From Parelaphostrongylus tenuis (lineage: Eukaryota > Nematoda > Chromadorea > Rhabditida > Metastrongylidae), in NCBI GenBank assembly GCA_019055375.1, contig JAHQIW010007165.1, positions 1 through 64,000 of the forward strand: a DNA stretch of 64,000 nucleotides, given 5' to 3'. Positions 1 through 11,391 of this stretch are shown here, piece by piece. The notes beneath the pieces were generated by a model. The model was not told where the DNA came from. It worked only from the letters and a program-made list of their open reading frames with translations, and did not search any database. The position numbers and the translations under genes are program-made. The first letter of the stretch is position 1. Every line of letters begins with the position of its first letter.

Positions 1-1920
1 GAGGAAGAAGACCCGGATAAAGAGGAATGAGTTCCCAACGAGGAAGATTCGAACAGAACCAGTGTAATGCTGTCGTATCGCACATATGAAACTGAGATAT
101 CAATGACTCCACACTCCATCTCCTAAGTACACGCGTTCTACAAGGGGGTGAAAGTCAACAACAGACTACACATCCTAAAAAAAATTACGCCAACACCAAC
201 AAAAACAAAAATAATTGACCCCCCTCTCCCCCTCTTTCCCCCACACGTTCCTTGTCCACATACAGCCTCAAATCGCTCCAAAGAAATTATCAAGGAGGGA
301 ATCTCCAACAGCACATGGTCACTCCGGGGAACTCTCTCAAGCCAGTCAGTGTGAACGGAATTTGTGGGATGAATTGGATGATAATTGTTCTATCTTATTG
401 AATTGGACTTTTACTTTCTTTCAATTGCCAAACGAATGATGGCAATGATTATCTATAACTGAATACTCTGGCCCCCCCGAGCGGATATAAAGAGTTGGAT
501 TGAAGATAGAATCTGGCACCGCGTTTTTCCTTTTGAACACCCCATCGACACATGTGAATATTGATCAACTCATTCCAGACCACATTCCTCCAAAAAACAA
601 TTACCATAACGTGCTGAGAATGGTCAAAGATATGAACGAGCCACTCCCCAGCCCTTTGATAAAACTCATTCTCAGTTGATGCAGGAAACCGGGAGGAGGA
701 ACCTTGGACAGGAGGAGGAACTTGAACCAAACAGAAGTTGTAAGGCATCTTCCAGTTTGCATCAAGTTCGTTTATTACCAAACGTGCTGAAAGTAACTCG
801 TTGAAGCACCATAAAACCAAATGGTAAAAGAGGACATCCTCGCTTAGGGAAGATTTTTTTGAAGATATAAAAGATATAACAGTGGGCAAGACACACTACC
901 CATAAAACGGGAGATAGTTCGAGACTTGTCCAACTCTCAAATACTGTCAAGAGATTGTGAATATATTATAATAAAGCCAAAAGACCGGAGTAGGAGTTTT
1001 TTTAGAGGCAGTATACTGCAATGAGCAATATGGAAGTCAGTACACGTTCTTTCTCTAGGAATTACAACAGAGAAGACCATATGCGACCACTGCGACAGCC
1101 GCATATACATTCGTCTCTTCATGACGTCAGCGAGCTCACTGAGCTTTTACTCGGTATAGAAATCGCTTTGAAATTATGTAACTATTTCACAGCACCAAAC
1201 TCATCTCTCCACCTATGTGGAAACATATAGCCCCAGAAATCGTAATGACTTCGAGAAATTTAGCCAAAAACACTCATAAATCTTGGTGATAATTTCAGCG
1301 AGATAACATGGAAACACATTGATTATATTTCATTTTGATTGAACATTGATTTGAACATGGTTGATTATATTTCACTTTAACTAATGACATGAATTCTATA
1401 ATATCAATCATTGGCCAAGCGAAACGAACTAGTCCACAATGACGTTTCAAATGATCGATGGTTAATGAAGCATTAAGGAATAAATTCATAGAAACAAATT
1501 TGCTTCTAATGAACCACCGATGTTCATACGAGCAGAAATCGCCAAACGCTAAAGTTACATGTAACTGCGTTGAGAGTAGCTTAGAGAGCACGAGCACCAA
1601 GAGGCAATGAAAATGACTAAGAACAAATTTCAACCTGTCCTAACCTACAGATCGTTGAGGCCACCAACGAGTATCATATCAGAATACCGCAGCACATAAA
1701 ATTAGGGAGGGAATCTGAGGTCGCGAATATGTTAACGGTCAGAACTTCGATATATTGCCCTTTAAGCCGAGACATGGAAAATAGGTTTACTGGAGACACA
1801 TAGAGTTTAAAAAAAACTGTGGTAAAAACACCTGCCTATTGGTTCTCAAAGTAGATTGGCCCATGAACAAAACACTAAAGAAAGATGTGATGAGCTCTCC
1901 AACGAGAAGTACTCAGAGGA
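1..1920. other. No recognisable gene or element
   Basis: I see no convincing exon, RNA gene or mobile element here. The longest ORFs (449-889 minus, 1295-1633 minus) lack family resemblance, signal peptides or splice context and look like chance. Any 3' exons of the plexin-domain gene that begins at 5145 on the minus strand should lie here or beyond the left edge, but I could not identify them. Confidence 0.5.
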
Positions 1921-1923
1921 TAG

Positions 1924-2110
1924 TCTGATATGATGCTTTGAGCCTTTTATGAGGTCTGATATGGCACTTTTACTGTAAAAAGCAGCTGTTTCGCCTATAC
2001 AGGCTCATCAAAAGCACGGATACCCTTCGGTTCAGCCAATCCCTTGCAATGGGATATTCCCCTATTTATGAACGAATAGACGCCGAAGTACTCAATCACC
2101 GCAAATCGGC
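1924..2110. mobile_element. Partial MITE, TGATAATATGATAACATG family
   Basis: A truncated copy of a fold-back element whose full form is seen at 2219-2452 and 49190-49500. It shares the terminal stretch around GCTTTGAGCCTTTTATGAGG and the internal motif near TTCGGTTCAGCCAATC. It is non-coding and one end is missing. Confidence 0.55.
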
Positions 2111-2218
2111 AAACATGAATTGATCCCTTGAAATTGCATGTCCACAGTCGAGTGTTCAAGGCTGACAGAATGAATCGTATCTTTACCATTGACAGCCTAT
2201 GCAGACCCGCTCAGGAAC

Positions 2219-2452
2219 GATGATAATCTGATGATATGATAACATGCTCTAAGCCTTTTATGAGGCCTGGTATGCCACTTCTAGTACATAAGTAGAAGTG
2301 TCTTCCCCTGCAAGAGGTCGACTGAACTGAAATGCACCGCACTACTAATGGGTCTGTATAGGCAAAACAGGCCTGTCCAGTACTGTATATGTGCTGTACC
2401 AGACCTCATGAAAGGCCCAAACATGCCATCATATTATCATATTATCACTGTT
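2219..2452. mobile_element. MITE with about 55-bp terminal inverted repeats
   Basis: The left end (TGATAATCTGATGATATGAT, then GCCTTTTATGAGGCCTGGTA) reappears as reverse complement at the right end (CAGACCTCATGAAAGGCC, then ATCATATTATCATATTATCA). The element is about 230 bp and non-coding, so it is a miniature inverted-repeat element or other non-autonomous DNA transposon. Related copies lie at 1924-2110, 3984-4250, 4375-4580, 10912-11190, 49190-49500 and 56785-56975. Confidence 0.75.
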
Positions 2453-2994
2453 TTTGAGCGAGGTCTATTTAGGGAGCCGAAAGTAAAGGTATGAATCAGT
2501 GCAGAGTTTTATCATGCGACAGATACTAATGGAGATCTTTACTTCATCCTATGGCGTGAATGGGAGGATAAGTAATACTGATGATTATTCAAGAAATAAC
2601 ACTGTAATATAACATTACTATTGGACTGTAATTGATGTGGCAGATATGACCAAAAAGCGGTAATTCAGTGGGGTGTCCCTCTGAACTGATACAAGAAAAA
2701 CACCCACTAAAAATATGATATGAGTAAAGAACACCTTAGCTTGCAATGTTGGCTAATATTACAATGTATCAAGCAAATTTAGTGATCACTACTAACTAAA
2801 AAACATGGTCGAATAATAAAAATTTGGCCAAATTGTTAGGTGTCTTATGGAGAAACTGAACGAAACATAACGTTTTCAAAACCCAATACAATCAATCCAA
2901 CGAATTATGTTGTAAATAATCTAACGAAGTGAAAAAACCATCCTAAAACCACGAGATATTACCTTCTGAAAAACAGTAAACATTTCATATTTAC
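2453..2994. other. Probable intron of the plexin-domain gene
   Basis: AT-rich sequence immediately 3' of the last recognised exon of the minus-strand plexin-domain gene (donor GTAAAT at 2994). No further exon, RNA or repeat was recognised. Confidence 0.4.
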
Positions 2995-5145
<2,151 letters not shown>

Positions 5146-5700
5146 CGAGAATCTAGTTATTGGTGATGGATGTTAGTAGAGTAGGTACGAAGTAAAACGA
5201 GTTAAATTGAGAGGGATAAGACTACCTGTAATGATTTTAAAAAAGTTAAATCACGATTATCAACAGCAATATTCCAAAGGAATGTACGCTGAGCGAACAG
5301 GTATCATTAGTAGATTGATTTCACCTCAAAACATCAGAAAGGAACACCGCATTCGTGTTATATTTAATTGAACCGGTTATATTCAATTATCACATCAAAA
5401 AACTACTAAGAAAAAGGAAGGAATGTGGTCTAAACATGATGAAATAGATGGTCTACTTGATATGCATGTTCATAATAAAGTACCTAAATAATGATAAAGA
5501 GTTCACAGCAGAGAGAAACTCAAGAATGATCTAATGGATTTCAGGAAATTCTATTACTCAAACATCTTTAAAATCTGAAACTTAGATGTAATGCCGACTT
5601 TGAAGGCCGACTTCTCTTCAACCTTAGCATCAATCAATCAATAATAGTATCTTTTATGACTTAACACATAACCGCGAGATTTAAATGAAAATTTTATCCT
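5146..5700. other. 5' flank of the plexin-domain gene
   Basis: AT-rich, no exon or element recognised. As the upstream flank of the minus-strand start codon at 5145 it is the likely promoter or trans-splice region, but I see no specific motif that proves this. Confidence 0.3.
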
Positions 5701-5701
5701 C

Positions 5702-5974
5702 CCAGCGCTTCGACGTCATCGTACCCTTCTTCAGAGCCGATGATTCGAGTCAATTTTCCCATCCACGATCGTTCGTCTCGATATGGATCTTTCTTTTCGT
5801 TGTCGTTCGAGTTGATTCTTCTCCCTTGGAATATTAAGATCACCATAAGAGATGATTTATCAAATCACCTAAGAAAACTCGACTCGAACGACAGGCGAGG
5901 ATTCCAAGGAAAAACGACTGCGAAAAGGAGAATCGACTCAAATCATTGGCTCTGAAGAAGATGAAGACGCTGAG
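5702..5974. mobile_element. MITE with about 60-bp imperfect terminal inverted repeats
   Basis: The left arm (GCGCTTCGACGTCATCG, CTTCTTCAGAGCCGATGATT, GAGTCAATTTTCC) returns as the reverse complement at 5915-5974 (CTTCTTCAGAGCCAATGATT, GAGTCGATTCTCC). A second inner inverted match (TCGTTCGAGTTGATTC against TCGTTCGAGTCGAG) extends the hairpin. Non-coding, about 270 bp, consistent with a non-autonomous DNA transposon of a different family from the one at 2219. Confidence 0.65.
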
Positions 5975-6430
5975 TTGGTCGGAAAATTTTCCAGATTAAT
6001 TTTGCGGTACGTGTTAAGTTACAAGAGAAGAAACTAATGCATAAGAATTCATCAATGAATGGAGAACTGTGAGGAAATAAAGCATAAAACATGGTGTCAA
6101 TCATGGGGTTTTTTAAAGATAACACGATCGACCTTAACCTGATCGTCAATCAATCGATACATATACGTTACCACACTATCCGACTGAACGTCCAACAGAG
6201 CAAACGATGCGATTACCGGACTGGAAAGGAAAAATAACTTCAGAAAAAAAACATTCAGTAATCAACATTCACAATGTTTCATACTACATTTGCCTTACCA
6301 ACATAACAACATCAATACATAATAATGTTGAGTTATGCAAAACTTTGAACGTCAGGTGGACTTCGAACTCGCATTTCAGCCATTCCTCGGAAGCGTGCTA
6401 CCTACTGACGCAAAACAAGTGATGGCAGAA

Positions 6431-6495
6431 GAGCGGGTAGTGCAATGGTTAGCACGCACTCACGGAAAGGATGAAATGCTGGTTCGAATTCCGTC
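6431..6495 (+). repeat. tRNA-like fragment (SINE head)
   Basis: It contains an A-box-like TAGTGCAATGGTTAGCACG and a B-box GGTTCGAATTCC at tRNA-like spacing. A convincing acceptor stem and cloverleaf are not present, so it is a tRNA-derived repeat and not a functional tRNA. Similar heads occur at 22650, 26370, 50618 and, on the minus strand, 18885. Confidence 0.6.
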
Positions 6496-6719
6496 GATTG
6501 TTCAAAGTTTTCCTTATCACTTAACATCACTGGATATACATTTGTGGCATCGTATCACCACAAAAAAGGGGTAAATAAAAAAATTTCAAAACAGAACCAA
6601 TATTTTCGAAAAATAACGATGCAGTATTAAGTGAGAAAACTAACCATATAAGCCAAAAAAGGCGACTATGAAAGCCATTCTTGAAGCGGACCTGTGCTAA
6701 GAGAAAAAAAGCTGGTAAA

Positions 6720-6861
6720 TAGTTGTGATCCCATCAACTTTTGAAGCGCAAGCGCTAGTTTAAGCCTAAGCCTAAGCTTCGGCTTAGGCTTAGGTTAGAT
6801 AATTTCCTGATTGGAAAATCAATTAGAAAACATTTTAGAAATTGATGGGACCACAACTTTC
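6720..6861. mobile_element. Short MITE with telomere-repeat hairpin core
   Basis: The outer arms AGTTGTGATCCCATCAA (6721 on) and TTGATGGGACCACAACT (ending 6861) are inverted repeats of about 20 bp, giving a 142-bp element. The middle holds a hairpin built from TTAGGC-type repeats. No coding capacity. The element appears to be a fold-back transposon that has captured or evolved telomere-like repeats. Confidence 0.6.
6761..6797. repeat. Head-to-head TTAGGC interstitial telomere-like hairpin
   Basis: TAAGCCTAAGCCTAAGC is followed by TTCG and then GCTTAGGCTTAGGTTA. TTAGGC is the canonical nematode telomere repeat. The arms pair almost perfectly around a TTCG loop closed by C-G, which as RNA would be an extra-stable UUCG tetraloop. 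Confidence 0.8.
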
Positions 6862-7185
6862 CCACAAGGGCCAACACGTAAAAAGACCGGCTGTAATGTG
6901 AACTTCACTGACGACGAAAACCTCGATGACAAATCTATTCAAGGAAAAAGTTGAATGAAAGAATCTTATCTCTGGAAACGGCTCTCAGTCATGCGCACAA
7001 CTTTATGAAATATGAACTACCAGCATAAAAAATTGTACTATGAGGCTTTTATCTGCTATTATTGTCTACACGCTAATATCTTTATTATTACTACTTTATC
7101 GATCGGTTTGATCTACAGGATATCAAAAGTGGGGAAAAACTTATATGAGACAACAATTTGTTAAGTAAAAGCGTAAGCGCGACAG

Positions 7186-8700
7186 ATGAATGCGTCGCCG
7201 CATCACGAGCAGCTGGACGCAATTGCAGAATTCCACTTCCACTACCAACCTCACATCTCATCAACACAAACCCCGGATTTAATCCCTAAAGGACGACGTG
7301 TACCAGATGAGGTACGCGAGTCTTTGAAGGCGTCTCTAGCTGGACAAAATTTTCTCTTAGACACTTGGTAGTCCCACGGACCTCCCTCTTTGAGGGATCC
7401 CGCCCGGTTAGTCGCGAGGGCACGTGGCGCGTCCCGCGGTGGTGGATAGGGGAATAAACGCGAACCAAAAGCAACCGTGTGCTTCCCAGAGACGCAGGTG
7501 GATTCAGGGGATGAGCTCCCTGCTTTTGCAGCGCCGACTTGACAAAAACTTTCTTTCTACGAGTCAAGTCGGCCAAAAGCCTGCAATCAAGCGGCTGGGA
7601 AGTACATGGGGGCGGTTAGGAGTGGCCTCCAACAAATAAGCTCCTCCCGCTCCTCCGAGAGAGACTGGCAAGCTACTCGTGAGTACCCAGCCCGCACGTT
7701 TAGAGCCTGGCAAGCTATACCTTGGGTATCAAAATGCCAAAAACGGTAACAAATATGCTTCATTCCCCTGACCCCGAAGGAGCCCCTGGTACGGCAGCAC
7801 CAGGTAGGACGGGTACGGAGAGGCTGCTAAAATATCAGGGCCAAACTAGGCTGCCAAAGCGAAACGGACTAAATTGATGATCTGTACCAACAATGCAAGA
7901 ACCCTTGCTCACGAATCCGCTGTAGAAGATCTATTGATTCTGGCTGAGACGAGAAGGCGCCATCCTTTTCACGCTGTTTATGACACCGGAGAAGAACTGT
8001 TCCTTGGTACATGCGATCGCAGAGGTGTCGGCGGCGTTGGCGTCCTCGTCAAATCGAATTTGACCGCGAACATTGATTCGTTCGAACAACTAACAGCCCG
8101 TATCGGACGATTACGGTTGAAATGATGTGGCTCTATGCCGGCTTTGACCATCTTCGTTGCTTACGCACCAACATCAAGCTATGATCATATCATATCATCA
8201 TATCATATCAAGCACCATCATCGAAGATGTAGTAAAGAGGACAAAGGTCGCTACGTAAGCAGGATAAAACATCACTTGGCGTCATTGAACGCGCAGTCGA
8301 AAGGTCGATGCTAGGCGTATCCCATATCTCGCAAATGAGAGAAATGATCCAAAGTTCCGACCTAAGTCAACGATCGAAAATCAGAGACGCCGTTCTACAC
8401 GCCAGGATATCGAAGATAAGGTGGGCCGGACAAGTGATGCGCTTCAGCGACAACCGATGGACGAGAGCCGTTACCGACTGGATTCGTCGGGACGTCAAGC
8501 GCTCTAAAGGAAGACCACTGACCCGTTGGTCCGATTTCTTCACGAAAGCGATAGAAGAAAGATATGATGCTCAGCGAATTCCTAGAGCGAGGAGGACCCA
8601 CTGAGCTAGTCTTGCACGCGATAGGGGAAATGGAAGAGTTGCTGGTACCCGCTCGAATCACTCGACGATCAACGGGACGACAGGTGATACAGGTGATATT
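7186..8700 (+). mobile_element. RTE-clade non-LTR retrotransposon, internally deleted
   Basis: A GC-rich leader (about 7380-7870) precedes an ORF at 7874-8125 whose product (ETRRRHPFHAVYDTGEELFL, GVGGVGVLVKSNL) is the start of an RTE-type apurinic endonuclease. Around 8165-8205 the ORF breaks at a CATAT-rich simple repeat. Coding resumes at 8288-8604 with MLGVSHISQMREMIQSSDL and HARISKIRWAGQVMRFSDNR, the C-terminal part of RTE reverse transcriptase ORFs, ending near RDVKRSKGRPLTRWSDFF. The reverse-transcriptase core is missing, so this is a dead, internally deleted copy. GC content is clearly higher than in flanking DNA. Confidence 0.85.
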
Positions 8701-8975
8701 ATTCAATATTTCCACTTTGTTCAAGCCTCCGCCATGTCCAAAGATGCAGTCGAAGTCGGTGTTTCATTGCGTCTTATTAGACAGAAGGGTCTTTGACAGG
8801 GAGCTCCAGTCAATGACTTTCGATTACGTTGTAGCAGCGAAATTAAAATTATGTTTCACACTCAGTTTGTTTTATTTGCTCGGCTGGAGCTGTATATGGC
8901 ACTTCGCTAAACTGTCACTAGTCATTTGATATCCTTTCATCATTATTTGAGCCAACATGTCATGTGGTCTGGTAA

Positions 8976-9038
8976 GGGCTCTTGTACAGCCCGAGACACG
9001 TGTTTCGTCCTTACAGACTCATCAGCCGGGCAGAACTC
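8976..9038 (-). ncRNA. Hammerhead ribozyme, type I
   Basis: Read on the minus strand: helix I outer strand GAGUUCU pairs with AGAGCCC with one mismatch, and inner GCCCGG pairs fully with UCGGGC. The core is CUGAUGA, then helix II GUCU-GUAA-GGAC, then GAAA, then the palindromic helix III ACAC/GUGU, and cleavage site GUC. All conserved core positions are present. The internal loop UGUACA in helix I could supply the tertiary contact of natural hammerheads. Confidence 0.87.
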
Positions 9039-9390
9039 GTCGTCTGTCGATCTTTTCATAGTCAGTTCTCTCGGGAGCGTTATACTCCTTATAGAGAGTT
9101 GTCGACGACGTACGTTTTACACTCTATGTCAAGCGAAATTTTCACCTAACAAAGAGTTTTTTCGCACTCGATTGCTAGCTGGCTGGTATTTTTGTCATAT
9201 TATACCTTTCCTTCGAGTGCTTTATTAAGACCACGCTCAAATTTCAATAGATCCTTTCATTATTATATTATTATTATAGTTAGGTGAAAATTTCGCTTGA
9301 CATAGAGTGTAAAACGTACGTCGTCGACAACTCTCTATAAGGAGTGTGACGCTCCAAAGAGAACTGACTATGAAGAGATCGACAGACGAC

Positions 9391-9453
9391 GGGTTCTGCA
9401 CGGCTGATGAGTCCGTAAGGACGAAACACGTGTCTCGGGCTGTACAAGAGCCC
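9391..9453 (+). ncRNA. Hammerhead ribozyme, type I (second copy)
   Basis: CUGAUGA at 9404-9410, helix II GUCC-GUAA-GGAC at 9411-9422, GAAA at 9423-9426, helix III ACAC/GUGU at 9426-9433, predicted cleavage after C9434. Helix I is GGGUUCU/AGAGCCC plus inner GCACGG/UCGGGC with one mismatch. Helix III is a loopless palindrome, which disfavours folding as a monomer and favours dimeric folding, as reported for retroelement hammerheads. Confidence 0.87.
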
Positions 9454-9746
9454 TTACCAGACCACATGACATGTTGGCTCAAATAATGATGAAAGGATAT
9501 ATTGAATTTTGAGCGTGGTCTTAACAAAGCACTCGAGATAAAAGTCATTCGATAGTCCAAATTTCGATAAATCCAATGCTGTAATTGGTTTTTTGAAAGG
9601 TTGTCAGAACGCTGTTAAAGCGAAAAGAGGATTACATTTCGGACTCAAAGTTTTTATGGTAGAGGAAAGTTTTATACGCACGACAAACATATGGCCAAGT
9701 AGGGAAAATCATGGAGTATTAGAGTAACACAAAAAACCTAAGGTTT

Positions 9747-10313
9747 TAATAGGTTAGTGAAGAAGTTCTGAGAAAATGCTTGTAAAACATTTATTTTTGC
9801 ACCTATCACACCCCAATAAAGACAAAACTAATAGTCAAAGTACTCCTCGTCAACTTCAAGCACTTCTAGCCACTGTTCCGGCAAAGGTCGATCCAAAAGA
9901 GGAAGAAAGTAAGGAAAGAAAAGTTATCAAAGAGCGATTTCCTTCAATCGCTTCAAGCACAGCTTGACGACCAACTTCTTTCGGACGACGTGAACGCGGC
10001 TGATCTTCCAAACTTTCTTCACCCTCGTCAAACTTTTCGAACCACCTGTATATCGTACTTTTGCCAACTGTGTCTTCGCCACAAGCCAGATTGATGCGTT
10101 CACTTGCCACCGTGCATTTGAACCCAACAGCCATTCGTGCATCATCAACAACCTGATTTGCTCGTTTGCTAACTCCATCTTGAAATAAGTAATTAAATTA
10201 CATACCAATCAACGCGGGAGAGGACGGGCTTTCAAATGAGCCCAAAATCACAAAAATGGCCGATACTGAAAAGGGTACAAGCATTTTTCAGAACCTGTTC
10301 CCCCAACCTATTA
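9747..10313 (-). mobile_element. Mariner-type element, internally deleted
   Basis: Terminal inverted repeats of about 38 bp (TAATAGGTTAGTGAAGAAGT at 9747 and the reverse complement of TAATAGGTTGGGGGAACAGG ending at 10313; both continue to GCTTGTA) flank 567 bp. On the minus strand the N-terminal half of a mariner transposase is visible: MELANEQIRLLMMHEW near 10175, then KSTIYRWFEKFDEGEESLED and PRSRRP, the paired helix-turn-helix region. A frameshift separates the pieces. The catalytic DDD domain is absent: the sequence jumps from the DNA-binding domain to the 3' terminal repeat. This is a dead, MITE-like mariner. Confidence 0.85.
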
Positions 10314-10319
10314 CTTTCT

Positions 10320-10910
10320 AAATCGAGGAAAAACCCTAGATAAATGACGAAAATCGCGCCTCTCTTGCAAGTTGCGCTGTGCGACCAATCAACTATCGTC
10401 ATTAAAAGGTTAATCTTCATGATTATTGGTCCTCTAGAATCAAATCGTCTATGGCCTAAGCACGGGTAACACGAGGTCCTAGGTGTCGAATTGCCGCATA
10501 CAATAGAAGTCGTCCTCTGCAGACTCTTCTAAGAAGTGGCTCAGAATTTCTATTGATAATTATTACGAGGGCGAACTGTGAATATATGATAATGACGAGA
10601 ACAATTTTTATCCACAAATAAAGTACTTGTAAGGGGATGGATTTCACTTCGATCCACAAGGCGAGTGCCCGACTTTCGTAACGAACTGACCTTCCAGCTT
10701 ATTGATATCGAGACTAAAGGAGGAAAAACTGTTTATCCTGTCTCAAAAGGCGTAGATAAATTGTTAATAGTGCCGAAACTCCCACAATCTATGAAAACAA
10801 GCGTTTAAGACTATCTCCAAATAACGGTCAACAATTTCTTCCATAAATCTCTAGTGCGAGCACTGGAAAAACAGTCGAATATGACGGTATTATTCAATTC
10901 ACCAGCCATG
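10320..10910. other. No recognisable feature
   Basis: No exon or element recognised. The last exon of vps-29 (minus strand, expected below 11392) would be sought here, but I found nothing matching the conserved VPS29 C-terminus. Confidence 0.4.
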
Positions 10911-10911
10911 A

Positions 10912-11190
10912 GTAATCGATTGTTATCCACTACGATGTCAAGTAATCCTATCGCTTGGCATACATTGATTTGTTATCACTGCAGTGTAGGCAATTTTTTC
11001 ACTCTATAGGCATGTACCTAATTCATTCGTAGATTCACTTGTGGGTGGGGGTGGGGGGAGGGAGGGCAAGGGAGTCCTACAAGGGATTTGCTGAATCAAA
11101 ATCCCGTGCTAGTGACAGGCCCGTAACGTACGTCTAGCACTTTGATCGCCCTAAAAGACCTCATGAAGGGCTCAAAATACGCTATCAGGA
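10912..11190. mobile_element. Degenerate MITE, TGATAATATGATAACATG family
   Basis: It shares ATGAGTAATCGATTGTTATC, then GATGTCAAGTAATCC and, at the far end, AAAAGACCTCATGAAGGGCT with the family. It contains a G-rich run at 11040-11070. Confidence 0.5.
11040..11070 (+). repeat. G-rich tract, potential G-quadruplex
   Basis: At least five runs of three or more G separated by one base (GTGGGTGGGGGTGGGGGGAG, then GGAGGG). This meets the usual sequence pattern for an intramolecular quadruplex. It lies inside a MITE remnant, so a regulatory role is doubtful. Confidence 0.6.
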
Positions 11191-11391
11191 TGACACCAAT
11201 CAATTGAAAACGACAGCAATGTAGAGTATAAACTGGATAGCGTGAATTTCCACTAACACTGTTGACAAAATAATTACTGATACAAACAGGAAGTCTGAGA
11301 ACATTTCAAAGCACCCACACAAAAATGTACGGAACGCATTTTTCTATATAAACTGAAATTTTGCTATCAATAGGTACCTTTTACGTATAAC

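Larger units (their letters stand above)
8929..9541. mobile_element. Fold-back, retrozyme-like element with two hammerhead ribozymes
   Basis: Arms of about 222 bp (8929-9150 and 9280-9500) are near-perfect inverted repeats. Each carries one hammerhead ribozyme pointing toward the outside. The right arm continues to 9541 with an end module (GAGCGTGGTCTTAACAAAGC, ACTCGAGATAA). The same module occurs inverted in the spacer (9210-9262) and again at 54235-54300. No ORF with family resemblance is present; the listed ORFs are read-through of the repeat. Short non-coding repeats with type I hammerheads and very short helix III are known as retrozymes, or occur in Penelope-like terminal repeats. Which of the two this is remains inference. 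Confidence 0.75.

Noticed and set aside
449..889. 146-codon minus-strand ORF near the left edge
   Set aside because: Composition and sequence look random, overlapping ORFs exist on the same strand, and no splice or family evidence supports it.
6431..6495. Functional tRNA gene
   Set aside because: A and B box look-alikes are present, but there is no 7-bp acceptor stem or plausible anticodon arm.
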